Source: Macquaria australasica
Lineage: Eukaryota; Chordata; Actinopteri; Centrarchiformes; Percichthyidae
Length of the DNA: 64,000 nt
Assembly: GCA_005408345.1 (NCBI GenBank)
Contig: SEMN01000031.1
Span: forward strand, 1,521,501 to 1,585,500
Reading direction: 5' to 3'
The position numbers and the translations under genes are program-made. The notes under the pieces were generated by a model, which saw only the letters and a list, made by a program, of their open reading frames with translations, had not been told where the DNA came from and searched no databases. Positions 22,161 through 35,039 of this stretch are shown here, one piece after another (within the stretch, counting starts at the first letter, position 1; every line of letters begins with the position of its first letter).

Positions 22161-24899
22161 TTTCTACAGGCATCACCAGATCATTCTCTGATGTTCAAAT
22201 GGTCAAGCCCAGTCATTAGTATTCTCTCCAGACCACCAACCGTGATTGGTTTCTTTTACAGCGCCTGTTCAAAGCATTTGCTTAATGTTCACCAAAAGGC
22301 CAATGTGTCTGTGCTATTTAGTACAAACGTAACATTTGGTCTGGCAGCTCTTTCTCTTCCACCTTCCCAGCCTGCTGAACCGAACAGTCCACTAGCAACA
22401 TAATGTAGAGCAGAGCACACACTGGAAACAGGGTGGTTTTACAGTTCAGATGAAAAGCCCAGATTGAAGCTAAATATGTGTGTGAGTTAGTCATGGCCCT
22501 ACTGTTAGCATCTTTATTACCTAACCGGCCTGTGCCTCGCAGAGGGTGAGCAGCTGTGTTTCAGGATGTCTCTCTGCAGGTGCAAAGCCCACACACACTA
22601 CGGACAGGAAATTACAGCTTCACCTGGGCCAGCACTCACCTGTGCCCAGTCCTGACTCAGCCCCTGCAGCCCTGTGGGAGAGAAACCCTCCACAACAGTT
22701 CTCACACAAGCAACTCTCTCATTTTCCAGTTGTTCACATTTTCTCCCTTTCTTCCTTCCCCTTGATGCTTTTCTTAGCATCCTCATTTTCCCACCTTTTA
22801 ACCAACTTCTGCAGGTCTCAACAGGCCTCCTTTGTTGGAGTCAGCACTTACTTGTTGGTACAAACACACACTCTCACAAGCACTGCACAACACTCAGGTA
22901 TTTCTGGATTTGATAGATAACCTTAGAGCTGTGTGAGCCTTGTGGAGTCCATGCCTCTCAGTATGAGAGCAGAGGAATGCCAACTCCCGTATTCTGCCTC
23001 ATGTTGGACGTTAGATGCACATTCGGTAGCCTGTCCTGTCGACCCTTTCATATTCAGTCTGCAAAATAGAAACAAGATAAAGTTCGAAAGCCAAAATAAT
23101 ACTGTACATTTCCACCTTTTTGCCATAGTAAATAATAGTCATTATCATAATCACCACACAGGGCTGTAGCTAATGTAATTCCTTTGGGGGCTTTTAGCAA
23201 CCTAGAGGACTATACATTCTACAACAAAAGCTTTTTTTCAGCCTTCTTTATAGGCTGATTCCAGTATTTTTAGGCTCAATATTCATACTTAAATGTGACT
23301 ACTTTTGGACCACATTAAAAAATTAATTAATTAATTAACAAACAAACAAAGGAAGAAGACTCCTGACCTCAGTATTTCTAAAATCCTATAGCAACTAGTA
23401 TATGGAACCCAAAGTGCAAAGGTAGTTACTAATGATGTAAAAACAAAATGCAGCTTTATCCTTGGCTTTGATTTGAAGAGGCACAACCATTTTATGCAAG
23501 TTTTAGAGTAAGAGCTGAAACACGAGTTTTTTAAAACTCCTTGAGTCACTGGTATTGATTAAGAACCCCTTTCAACTACTGCAGATGAACAACATTATGG
23601 TCATTTAGTGCAGTCATTTAGAAGTTATTTACAGTAAAATATGCATCTAGGAGCCCCAAAGGCAAAGTTTCAACTGCCTCTTCTTTGTAATTTAACAGCC
23701 TACAGCAAACTACCCATGGACTTTAGACTGCAACCTTACTAATGCTGTATGTTTGATAAGGTTTGGTGCAAAACCGGCAATCCTTAAATGTGACCAGTTA
23801 ACTGTTGCATTTTGTACACAGACAGAAGCTTGTAACTGAGGCAGATATTCAAAGACTTGAAGAAGAAAAGATCATCATTAACTTCTTCCAAATCACTGGG
23901 GAGTAAAAAACAGCTTGAAATATTCTTGAGGCTGAACATCCTCTGCTCCTGAAAGCTTAACGAAGAATAAAAAATACACCTGTTACTTCTGCAGCTTCAT
24001 TTTGGGAGGCAATGATCCCAGTTCATGGCCACTCATCTTAAGTAAGTTACTAATTAACTTGGGTGGGCTGTAACTGCATGTTTAAAGATTCCTCCAATGT
24101 TAATGAAAGTTTGCCTCTTTTTCAAGATCGGCCTTTCTCGCTACTACATAATTGCTGTGAATGTTCACATGGCATTATCAAACAGTTACCTAAAATAACA
24201 CTGGTCCTGTACATACCATTGTGTTCCATTTATTCACAACATCAAACCCAAAGTTAAATAATGCATGGGGAAGATTTATGGATTGAAGATGAAAGCATGT
24301 AGTAGTATCGACCAGTATACAATTTGTGAATGAGAAGTGCAGCAGCTTCTGACTTTTCTTTAAATCAGTGAGCAGATGTCTTTGAGAGAAGTTGAGTTCT
24401 TTTCTCAAAACCTTCACCTGAGAGGTTAGGTTTGTTTACATAGGAACCTTATGTGGCCCTCTCACCATATTGTGCAATCCTGCTGTGTTACCTCAAGTTG
24501 CTCAGTTGTACGTTTATTTATCTGCTTGAAAATAGCCTCTGTGGAATGAGCTAACTTTATCATTTTTACAATCTATCCTAGAAATTATTTAGAGCTACTG
24601 GGTAACACGAGTCTTGTTTTTGTTTTGCTGTTATGCTGTTTTCAAACGTTAGGGCAATTACATTCATACATTCTGTCTGTGGCAAAACATAAAAACAGTA
24701 ATTTCAACAAAGCAAGAATGCCAATCTGAAACATTAGACAAATGTTTACCAGGAATGGAGGATGTACTGAAAGACAACAAAGCTACTGTGTATATCATTA
24801 TCAAGAGCAGCACAGCTAATTGCACAACCACCTTGTTTTCTTTGTAATGCACACTCCACTGTGTGTGTTTAATGGATTGAGCTACATGTCACGTCTTAA
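22161..24899. other. Unique-looking non-coding DNA
   Basis: Contains short AT-repeat patches, including (AATT)n with (AAAC)n at about 23318-23349. The frames at 22546-22920 are Ser/Leu/Phe-rich and overlapping, with no homology I can name. No RNA gene seen. Confidence 0.35.
23318..23349. repeat. (AATT)n / (AACA)n short tandem
   Basis: About four aatt units followed by acaaacaaacaaa. Confidence 0.85.
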
Positions 24900-25310
24900 G
24901 GCTGCCGAGGATGAGCTCTAACAGTCTGTCAGCGACCTTTCTTGGCTTTCTGTCTGATCAAAGCCTCTACTCAGCAGCACTCGCTGCTGCAGGTCCCAAC
25001 CCTCTGTCCCGCTCACTTGATGTAGAGGAGAACAAAGGCGAGCTGGAGAAGGACAGACAGAGGAGAGGAGGAGAGAGAAGAAAGTCAGACTAGAGAGGGA
25101 GAGGCCATGCTGTGAGGTCATGTTTGATGAGAACTCTGGATCTCCTGCAGATAGACAAAGAGAGAAAGGTCGGCTCAACTCAGCCAAAACAGAAGCACAG
25201 AGGAGGTGGGTAGAGGACAAAAGACAAGGCAGAAGTGTTTGGAAGACGGAGGAGGTGGAAGAAGAAGGGGAGGAGGAGGAGGAGTTGAGACAGGAGGAGG
25301 ACTAGCAGGA
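24900..25310 (+). other. Purine-rich segment with two open frames
   Basis: From about 25020 the plus strand is strongly purine-rich (gag, gga, gaag). Two adjacent frames in different phases (24911-25093 and 25120-25305) give charged Glu/Arg/Lys-rich peptides of 60 and 61 residues. The first has a less biased start with a run of Ala and Ser. Neither matches a family I know. Purine bias alone produces such frames. It could be exon or 5' leader sequence, but no convincing splice pair frames it. Confidence 0.2.
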
Positions 25311-25352
25311 ATAGCAGCTCCAATTAAGATTGGTCACCAGATAAACAGATGC

Positions 25353-25354
<2 letters not shown>

Positions 25355-25430
<76 letters not shown>

Positions 25431-25452
25431 CGTGTGTGTGTGTGTGTGTGTG
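25355..25452. repeat. Long (TG)n microsatellite
   Basis: About 49 dinucleotides with single ttt and cg interruptions. Confidence 0.97.
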
Positions 25453-25870
25453 CATACATGTCTCAGTGATATGAGATGAGTCGGTGAAAGAGTAAATGTC
25501 AGTATATTTGTGTATTCGTACTCTTCCTGCTCCTGTGTGTTTGTGAGTTGATAAACATCCACTCAAGCGTTTGTGAGCATTCATACAGAATGTGTGTTTG
25601 TATATGTTTATGTGTGTATGTGGGAACTTGCATCCATGCAAATATGTGCACGATAGTGTGTATACATTTTGTTCACATACCTGTGTTTTCAGAATCTGTG
25701 CATGATTTTCTGCATGCATCCACATGAGTGCACATGCATGTCTCTATGAAGGTGTGGTTTTGTGTTTTTTTTCCTGTACTTACATGTCCATGCATTAATA
25801 TGTATGTGTGTTAATGTAGGTAGGTATATGTGTGTGTGTGTGAGTGTGTGTGTGTGTATTGACTAGCTTT
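25453..25870. repeat. Degenerate TG/ATGC-rich tract
   Basis: About 400 bp of alternating purine-pyrimidine words (tgtgt, tgcatgcat, acatgcatg, tatgtatgtg) ending in another TG array at about 25828-25858. It looks like an aged extension of the array at 25355-25452. Z-DNA-prone; no gene. Confidence 0.7.
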
Positions 25871-28229
25871 GCAGAAATTAAATCCACTGCCACCCAGCAT
25901 GTCCACATCAACCTTGGTTGCCATGGCGGTCACCGTGGGGATAGTGTCAGACAGATCTCGCTAGCATGGAGGGTGTCAGTGTACTGTACTGTCAGCAGAA
26001 CAAGTGGATATCAAGCTAATCATGTGCATTTTGTGTGTGTGGGATGATGATGAAGTACGATGCCTGTATGTGAGTGAGTGCAGATGATAGGATTGAATGG
26101 GTGCAAAGCATGAAGAATTTCAGTGCTTCTCCTCATCTGTTGCTACTGGATACGAATGATCTTTCAGCCTCATGCAAGGACGACGGGGCAGAGTGACGAC
26201 ACCCCCACTGTGGCTCCATCTTTCCTTCTCCTGTGACTCTGTCTATTGTTGTCACTGTCCTTGTCTGTCTTTGTCTGTCTGTCTTTCTTTCTCCTTTCAT
26301 GTCACTAAGTATAACCAGTAAACCACAGAAGACTTGCTAAGTATCAAGATAAGATAATCCAGCCTATCGTCATTTCTTGGAACTGATCAATATATGAGAT
26401 AAACAAAGTCAATTATTTAGGCTTTCTTATTAACTCTGGAGTGTGCCACCTGGACAATTATACACGATTAAATTGGTTTAATATGAGCAGTTAACTACTT
26501 GTTGAATTAAAAAAATATACTGTGGGAAAAAAAGTGATCAGTTAAATTTACAGAACATTTAAATGATCATCATGATTAAATGTACCAAATAAAAGTTCTG
26601 TTTCAATATTAGGTTTTGAAATTATGACAACAAAATATGGCAAAATTCTTCAACTTAAACATTTACAAACTCACAAGAAACTTTTGAATTTTTTTAAACT
26701 GTAGTTTTTGTCCAGTCCAGAGCACATCTGCCACAAAAGATGTCCCAAGAGGAAACCTATCATAAGTAAATCTGCAGTACCTTACTATAAATTATCAAGG
26801 GAGGAGAAAACACATTTGGTTACCATGTTGTTTTGGTCCCAGGTGAATGATTGTCCAGTGTAAGAAACAGTTCTGTAATGTTAGGTACCTGGCAGAACAG
26901 AAGTAGCAGTGGTCCACAGGAATTGTTCAACTATGACAGGGGGACGTCCACCATGCAGTCTAATATGTGCATCTGATATGTTTACAGAGTGACAGTTGTT
27001 TGTCATCTGTCATACAATCTTTTTTATGTGCATACCCCTTAGTTAAGCCAAGACGTTCACACAGAAAATGACAAGTGATTCCAAAATGGCAGTGCGCCAT
27101 ACAGTAAGCACAGTTAAGTTTGCCTGTGTTTCTGACCCTGATCCTTGCTGAAAGTGCCACTTTCCTGGTGCAAAACCTCACATTATACCACCATAATAAT
27201 GGAGCCCAAAAAAGGCAGCAAACATCGAAATAAAATATTCTACCAGGGGAAACACTAGTTTGTGTTTGACAAGATTAAAGGAAAGCGTTGCCACAAATAT
27301 GGGGACGTCCATCTGTGCTGATGGTCTGCAGTATGTTGTTCATTAAAACTACTTATCCCACAGTGCCTAGAGAGCCTACAACTCATTGTGTGTGACATTC
27401 TCAGCGGCAAATTCTCAAGACTAGCCCAACTTGGAAAGTTGGCGTGGTAATCAAGCCGTTAGCATAACCCCACCCCCCATCACATCCACCTGTTTAATGC
27501 AAGATTTTCTGCTGGCCAGATGGAACAAATGTTCATCTTGACTCTTCAGTTTGTGAGCTATTTATTATTTTAAACTGACAGACAAGCATACTTGTTTTTC
27601 TTTGCCTTTACAGTTCTGCTGTAGCTGTACCATCTCAAACGACAAACAGGTTGGAGGTTTGATGTGCGCCACCGGGTGGACACTTTCAGGAAGACAGGTA
27701 TATGATGACCTGGTGCACATCACACCACCACTTATGTGAGGAAGGCAGTAAAAGCTACAGCTAAAACTGCTGTTTATAACAGCACATTTGCTTAACCACA
27801 TGCAGGACGTATTGAAATATCTTTTTCCTATCTTCTTCAGCCATCATCAGCATGCCAAGTCTGATTAGTGACTCAGTGTGTGTCATATCTCCTCCCCTCT
27901 GTGCTGGCTTTCACACAGTCCAGATCACTTCAAGTTCCTCCCTCTGCAACTTTTATTTCCCCGCTCTCTACTTCATTCCTCTCTCCGTCCTCCATCTATG
28001 TCTCAGTAGCTCTCAGAGGTCATTTTCTCTATTCTTCAAGGCTCATTGGTCACAGAAAGGAATCTGTTCTCACTGCCCACCAGTCTGGGACCTTGAAGAC
28101 CTGTGAGGACAGAGTGCTAGTGTAACTTTATTCCTTATTTTGACTGGAGGAATGAAGGACAGAGAGGGTAAGAGACGTGGATCTCCCTTTCCTTACTGAC
28201 CTGAGCTCAATGTATTATTTGTTTAAATG
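25871..28229. other. Unique-looking non-coding DNA
   Basis: Contains a small gtct/gtctttctttc tract near 26262-26290. The piece at about 27180-27480 is somewhat like a dispersed repeat, but I cannot assign it. Frames at 27852-28125 are pyrimidine-tract artefacts. Confidence 0.35.
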
Positions 28230-28480
28230 TAAATATACCAGCCACAACCAGATTACGTTTACAGGGAAACCCATCTGTGGTGCAGCAGCATGCAAAGGTA
28301 ATCCTTTAGAATTCATGAGTTATGTGAGCAAGTCAATTTGCATACAGATGTGTAATGCAGAGCCCTAACAAAGTGCCTGGTTAATTGAATTAGCACTGAC
28401 TGTCTCAGCGGAAAAGCGCTGTGCCAGCAATAAGGCTCCACTGCTGCGGAGCAGGGCAGCAGTAAGAGTAAACAGTTGCC
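28230..28480. promoter_or_regulatory. Candidate conserved non-coding segment
   Basis: Complex, repeat-free DNA with octamer-like 'tttgcat', 'gttaattgaattagcac' and a GC-balanced hairpin-prone part around 'cactgctgcggagcag' (about 28439-28454). No coding support. Confidence 0.18.
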
Positions 28481-28960
28481 CCACAGGGAGCCATGTATCG
28501 TTATGTTCCTCCTGTGGTCGTTTGGGGGGGGCAGAGCTGTCAGAAAAAGGGCTGGGCTGTTACTTCTCTCTGTTTCAACGTCCCATTGCCATTCTCGCTT
28601 TTTACAAATACCTTTCCAGCAGAAACACTCATCGTCTTCTAACACCCTTTGGCTCACCCCGTGTCCCTGTTCCTTTGGGTAGTTCCTCTTTCTGTCCACG
28701 CAGAATACCATTAAGCCTTTGTGACCAAATACTTACAAAGACCCAGGACACAGGAAGTGAAGTCAAAATTAAATCAGAAACTAAAAGTCACTTTAAAGCA
28801 TTTGTGTTTGCATTTGCACTGCACCAAATCATAAAAAATTTAAATGTGACGTCTGTCTGAGAGGTAAGTTTGCATGCGATGAGACAACACAGACTCATTT
28901 TCTTGTAATGAAGCTGTGAAGAGGTGGAAAGGCAGACTGAGATGCCAAACAGGCAAATGC

Positions 28961-28990
28961 CTGAAGAAGTCTGCACGAAACGTTGCAGCA
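28961..28990 (+). other. Hammerhead-core-like motif, degraded
   Basis: 'ctgaagaa' is followed eight bases later by 'gaaacgttg'. This matches the order and spacing of the two conserved strands of a hammerhead ribozyme core, and resembles a motif repeated in fish genomes as 'ctgaagaaggc..gccgaaacgttg'. Only a 2-bp stem II (gt/ac) can form and the base before stem I is unfavourable, so activity is unlikely. Penelope-like retroelements are known to carry hammerheads; a link here is inference. Confidence 0.25.
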
Positions 28991-30669
28991 TGATATCATC
29001 CCCACTGTTTACTGATTACTCTCTTACAGCCACATCAGAGCAGTATTGCTGCTAGTTCACATTAAAAGCATTCAACTCGTGAAACACAGGGTGGCTTTTA
29101 TTGTGAAACACGGCTACGATTGTTCATCAAAATCTTAAAAACAAGACATGGTCATTTTTTTTGACAACGGATCAATTTTGAATATTGCATGGAGTAATTG
29201 ACCAAAAAGAGCAGCCAAAGTGAACTGTTAAATTAAGAGTTGCAGGCAACAGTCTGCACACCTCCAACTCCTCAGTGAAGTAAGCAACTCCTTCTACAGT
29301 GCCCTGCTGTTGTGTGTACTCACACCATGTGCAGCATGACTGTACACCTGCTGTTACCAGTAACTATGAGTGTTGCCAAATTAAAACACCTTTCCTGACT
29401 CATGTCCTGTGCATACCGAGGAAGACTAATTTGAAAATGTGGTGAATACACTGTATCCCATCAAGTGTCAATTACTGCATTGAGACCCTTGATCAAATTA
29501 CTGTTTCATACTTCTACCAGACAACATTAATGAAAATGTGACTTGTGACATGACTTGGTTACTATTGCGTTACTGGCTGTATTATGCAAAATAAGCAATT
29601 GCAGAAAATGTCAGAAAAGGCAGTCAAGAGAAAGTCAAATTCACCCACTTATGAGCATTTCTGAAAATCTCAGTTTTTCAGGGGGTGGTAGCTTAGTGTG
29701 GACGGAAGGCCAAACTGAAGGAAAATAAATATGTTAGTATAGACATAGTCTCAGCCTCAGCCCTGCTCGTCTCCTCAGCCCCGATCCCGTATCACCCCTG
29801 AACCTGCAGCTCTTTCCTCCAACAGACCATCCCTCTCTCACCTCAGGGTCTGCTCTCACCTCCCTCACTCAGCTGTGTTAGCTATTCACACTTGGCCTGT
29901 GAAATCACACTCTCTTCACAGGGGCTCTTCAACACGCCATGCTCTCTCTCTCTCTCCCTCTGTCTCTTTGAATTCTAATTGACTGAACAATGAATCCATC
30001 ATTATTTCTCTCGCCTGTAGCAAACAGATGGGGCACTGCCATGCTCTTTCTCTCTTTCTCTCTCCATTTTCATTGTCCCTATACATCTAACCCTGTCACT
30101 ACCGCTGTATCATCAATCAATCTACCTGTAAGGCACACCCTCTCCCTCTTTCACCTGTTACAACAACTCGCATATCAAGATGCTTTCACTGGGTCTTTCC
30201 CATTCTCAATGTCCGTGACAGTCCCTCTCTTTTACCTCTCTTTACTCACACGCTGACTCTCCCTTCCATCCACAAAGACAAAAAGCCAAATTAAACTGGA
30301 GCTAAATATTACATTTTAAATTGAACTCTAATTCTTAGTTTGTGATGGCACCTACCGACAGTATATGTGATCTTATGATGTTATGGATCAAGTATAGTTT
30401 GGGTAATATATTTAGCATTTTTATATCCACCAAGAGGAACTATTACCGGCTGCATAAGCAGCTATAAAGGGAGTTTTAATCACCGTTACTGCTGACTAAT
30501 ATCTTGTCTCTTATGAAAAGCACTATCTTTTTTCCTGTCAGAATGTATTAAGTGCTAGTGCTGTTATTATTGAATGCTTCAGCTTTTCCACAAAAACACG
30601 ACAATTACTATAGCCCTCAGTAACAATGCTATTTTGACTTAGAACCATGACTGAGTGTCTGCTTTGATA

Positions 30670-30671
<2 letters not shown>
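28991..30671. other. Unique-looking non-coding DNA
   Basis: Pyrimidine-rich patches at 29750-29970 and 30030-30250; no exon recognised. The phrase 'ggtggtagcttagtgtgga' at about 29684 may be an old repeat fragment. Confidence 0.35.
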
Positions 30672-30724
<53 letters not shown>

Positions 30725-30735
30725 ATGTGTGTGTG
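30672..30735. repeat. (TG)n microsatellite
   Basis: About 25 TG units, then gca, then a further short TG run. Confidence 0.96.
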
Positions 30736-31033
30736 GTCGGTATTGTCAAGTGTGAGCTGTTTGTGTAAGCGTGAGAGACAGCCTGGAGTGGTGCATTGTT
30801 AAATCTGAGACAGCAGAAGAAAACAATATATATACACAGCATGTAATGTGGGACATATTCAGAAACTGCTGCATTAACGATTTTGATGTGAAAGGTTTGC
30901 ATCTGTTCATCTCTATGTTACTACATGACAAAGCGAAGGCTCTGACACAGTTTTCGATCAGGAGCATGGATTCCCTGACAAATCGCATTAGCGATAAAGT
31001 CTTTGATGTGTCACCATCAGGATGACAGGAAAT

Positions 31034-31110
31034 CATTAAAGGATAATTCCTGTTTATTACAACTTGGATCTTTTAATGGCAGACATTTTGGCTTGTATAA
31101 GAAGGAAATG
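31034..31110 (+). repeat. Possible fish repeat fragment ('ggataattcc' type)
   Basis: 'aaaggataattcctgtttat' followed by 'tacaacttggatctt' resembles the start of a dispersed teleost repeat. Only about 75 bp can be recognised. Confidence 0.3.
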
Positions 31111-32009
31111 CATAGGTGTAAATAATAACCGAATAACAGATAGTTCCATTCCATTAAGTGTCCCAGTAAGCCTTGTCAGTGAGTGAACATGCACAATACC
31201 AGAGCCCTGCAACTGGCTCACCTAAATGGAATGCAACCATCATTAATGTTAATTCCACCTGTGCTTTTCCTGCTTTGATTCAAAATGTCTTCTGTGAAAA
31301 TGGTCTATTCCTTTCAGTAATGATGACATTGTATTCTCCAAATAAATTGCTGAGATCCAGATACGTAGCAAACAGAAATGTGACAGGGCAAGAATGACAA
31401 GCGGTCAGATGATCAGACATGTTGTAAACAAACCCTCCAGTTAGCTTAACGTATTTTGGAAGAGAACACAAAGCCAGATGGTAAAATTATGACCCAAATT
31501 GTCTGTTGTAAACATCCAACAGTTTACAGATTAACTTCCTTAGTTCAACTTTGATCTTTCGTACTTGCCATAGTTGTGTGTGCACATATTTTTCCTGTGC
31601 AATGACAGATTTTTGCCAACATTTCAAATATGATCATTTCCAAAACAAGTGGTTTAGATAATGTAATGTTAGATAAACTGTTGGCTTGTTTACAACCTTG
31701 CTGATGATCTGATCACTCACATGACTCACTCTTGACAAGTTTGACTTAATGTTATCTTCACTGACAATAGCCAAAACTATGAAGTTGTAAAAAAAAAAAG
31801 TATTTAATTATGGCATTTCAGAATTGAACACTTAAATATACTGATACATAAAGCAGGACTAGTAACTTCAAACTTTTAAACTAACAAGTAACATTTTAAC
31901 ATTTTGATGCTGAAACTGAGGAAGCATTCTGGGGAAAAAAAAAATCTAATCAACCTCCTACCCACTTCATACTGCAGTCAAGCCAATGTAATGCTAGGAT
32001 TGAGGGGGG
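31111..32009. other. Unique-looking non-coding DNA
   Basis: AT-rich, with an A run at about 31790 and another at about 31937. No gene recognised. A 7-bp-stem hairpin at about 31507-31530 is too short to be a microRNA precursor. Confidence 0.35.
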
Positions 32010-32069
32010 TTGCTGTGCAGCATGGTGCTGTGCGGCGCAGTGTTGTGTTGTGCTGTGCTATGCTGTGAG
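32010..32069 (+). repeat. Degenerate TGCTG/TGTTG minisatellite
   Basis: About 60 bp of imperfect five- to six-base units (tgctg, tgcgg, tgttg, tgcta). Confidence 0.75.
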
Positions 32070-32129
32070 GGATAATGATCCGTGGCTGTGTAAGCCATTA
32101 GTGAGTAAGTGGTTATGTTGGAGCCCCTG

Positions 32130-32360
32130 TATCCCTGACGCCTGCTGTCACTTTGATAAATATGCAGCACACAGACAGATGCCCTGCATATAACTGCTCT
32201 CTGCTGCAGATAGAGGTGCCATTTAGTTTATTATGTTCCTCAGAATTTATTAATTGTCATGAATATTTCGAGTTTAGAATCAAACAGAAAAGTGCGACTG
32301 GTATTTCTTGTGTGTGCATTTGTCCGTGTGTGCATGGCGATCAGTCTGACAGGCTGTAGT
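32130..32360. promoter_or_regulatory. Candidate conserved non-coding segment
   Basis: Repeat-free stretch with 'tttgataaatatgcag', 'ttattaattgtcatgaat' and related AT-core words typical of homeodomain and POU sites. Proposed from motif texture only. Confidence 0.2.
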
Positions 32361-34307
32361 ATGTTGTGGTTACAGTTGGCAGTCCAGGGACTAGCATAGT
32401 TCTGCAAGCACAGGGCCCACAAGGCAGTGAACCACGTGACAAAAGCCTTGCAATGAGAAAATGACAGCACTAGCTCTGACATGCATATCCGCTGACAGCA
32501 AGAGAAGCCTGCGTTGTGTGTTTGTTTCCCAGTGCGCCGAATTCACCCTTGACTCCCTTCAAAAGCTGATTTGTTTGGGTCACCTCAGCAAACCTCCACA
32601 GACATTCGGGGAAGACTTCCTGCAAAGCCGTCTCTTTTAAGTCTGCTTATTTTCACCTCATTTCACACCAGTATGAGATGGGCTCCTATGAAAGGGCTCA
32701 ATTCACGGTCCACTGAGTAGCAGTTTTTAAAAAGAATACATTAATGGATGCACTCCCTGATCTCCCCTCTAATGTTGGACGAGTAGCCGGTCTTCACAAC
32801 CGTATGCTGGCCTGTCCTCTTTCACAGTGTTTGTATGAAAGGACAATCAGTATAAAGCAAACGTATATATTCATTCTTGGTGAGTGTTTGTTTTTAGCCA
32901 GGGTGCCTCTGTCCCACATGCAGATTCAAAGCTGTGATTCTCACATGGAGTGGAGATGCGGCAGCTCTTTGTCTGTGTGAAAGGTTGGAGGAAAAGAGGC
33001 TTTTTCATGGTCTGAGTCCACTGTGAATCAAGCTTTACATCCTGCTCAACTCTTTTGCAAGTGAATTAGATCCAGTGGCATTATACTGTGAATTCCCTGG
33101 GGTCAAAACAGACACGGATAATTGTATTTTCTATTTTCTCTGCTTTGCTTCTCCCTTTGCGTACGTATGCGCATTGGTTTGATATTTGTGTTGATCATCT
33201 AAATCTTTTTTTGTCCCAGGAATGGTAAAATTAATGATATGTCTTATAAACCTTTTATCTTATTTCTCACAGGTTTGTGCAGGTTTCCAGGCATATTTGA
33301 ACAAATAGTAGACAAAGAAGAGACTGCAGCACAATAAACCCAGCAGTGTCTGAAAGAAAAGGCCTGGAACTTTTTCAATTGTGCAAGTAGGTTAATCTTC
33401 AACCCAGCACTGGTCTACACAACCCAACACGCTTGTAGGTTCCTGGACACTGCTCACACTGGAAACACTGGTCTGGCAATAAGCCGTACTGGCTTGCTGT
33501 GGCTCTCCCAGTTAGGACTGTCACTACTGTGGCCAAGGGACTTTTCTGAGAGAGCGGAGATACCAGCTCTGTGTCCAGGACTGAGCCAAAACCACCGTTT
33601 TGTCTCTGTGTGAGTGTGAGCGGGAAGACAGGCCTCTTATTATTTTACTAATCTCGGAATTAGGAAAAGCAGCTTTGGGCCTTCAACTCGTCCTCACTAA
33701 TCAGCTTCACTGTATTCAACAAATATGATCTATAACTGCTCTTTCACTTTGCATCTGTGCAAACAAACAGACACTCTTACCAACCAAGAGTGGAGATGAG
33801 GCAGGAATGTTGGCTTTTTCGTCTGTATTATGTTCTGATTCCCAGTATCTTCTGCAGCAGTGCACCAGTAGACTAATACAAAGAAGATGGGTGGACACGG
33901 CTTTCATTGACTGTCCTGTTTTGGCATCATCTTAATCAACTAAATGTGTATGATCACGTTCTCTCTTTGTTCAATTAAGCTCATAATCACTATCAATAGA
34001 CCTGCAGTATTAAGGAGCTAATCTGGATATTCGAACAATAGCATTGGCAATGAAGTATCCTCTCATTGATCTCTGCCAAATCACTAAAACGTCCGTAATG
34101 AACTTTTATGTCCCCTTGGCAACACCAACTGTTCACATTTACATCCCAGACACTTACTGTATATTTCATGTTTTATATATTTCGTTCAGCTGATCACAGG
34201 AGTCATAGAGGCTGTGAATAATACAGCATCGTAGATCGGTGCTGGCCAATATAACTGATTTATCTACAGTGATATTACTCACATTCCTTAATATCACAGG
34301 ACATATT
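32361..34307. other. Unique-looking non-coding DNA
   Basis: No recognised repeats or exons. Small frames of 60-80 codons are present without homology. Confidence 0.35.
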
Positions 34308-34328
34308 TGTGTGTGTGTGTGTGTGTGT

Positions 34329-34391
<63 letters not shown>

Positions 34392-34411
34392 TGAGAGAGA
34401 GAGAGAGAGAG
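34308..34411. repeat. Compound (TG)n(GA)n microsatellite
   Basis: About 40 TG units with one tctg interruption, changing near 34390 to about ten GA units. Confidence 0.97.
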
Positions 34412-35030
34412 CTTGAAAGAGGGGGAGAGCTTTTGCTGGAGGCTTTGTTCAGCTCAGCGCTGCCTACTTTCCTGGAAATAGGATTTTGATCTTTTGCATC
34501 GAGAGTGATTATAGTTCACTTCGCTCACACATGCTGGCACCCAATCTTTGACAAGCCACAGCGACGAGGGTGCTGAGTGTGTAGGAGAATGTGTACATAT
34601 GCTTGCATGTGTGTGCCTGTGAGTGCCCATCTAAGCCAGAATCCCTGGGGCTTGCAGATGGCAACCACACATGCCAGCCACACACACACACACACTTACA
34701 CACACTCATGCAAACACACCTCCGGAGCCAACCTGGAGTCGGGGCCTTGTATCCTGGAGGTGCTGCCAGGTTACAGCTCTCTTGGACGGTGTGGTATCCA
34801 AGAAGCCCTCACCTCCTCCCTGATCTCCACAGAAGCTAATCAAACTGAGATGAGGCTTTTTCAGCTTCTTTACAATGAAGGCCAAAAAGGCAAAACGCCA
34901 ATAGGACCACGAGTTGTGTATACAGTACAGAAAGTTAGTTTTGGATAGAGGTACAATCTCCAATTAAGTAAATAATGTCTGTATATTGAAATAATGAGTT
35001 TCAGAAAATGGCCAAAAACAGCATTTGTTT
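34412..35030. other. Unique-looking non-coding DNA with CA tract
   Basis: Includes a short CA tract at about 34680-34704. Overlapping frames on both strands (34509-34963) have no recognisable product. Confidence 0.35.
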
Positions 35031-35039
35031 ACATTCAAG

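Noticed and set aside
25302..25725. His-Thr-rich frames up to 133 codons
   Set aside because: Translation of a TG/CA array and its degenerate flank.
31507..31530. miR-30-like 'tgtaaacatcc' with hairpin
   Set aside because: The match ends after eleven bases and the hairpin stem is only about 7 bp, far too short for a precursor.
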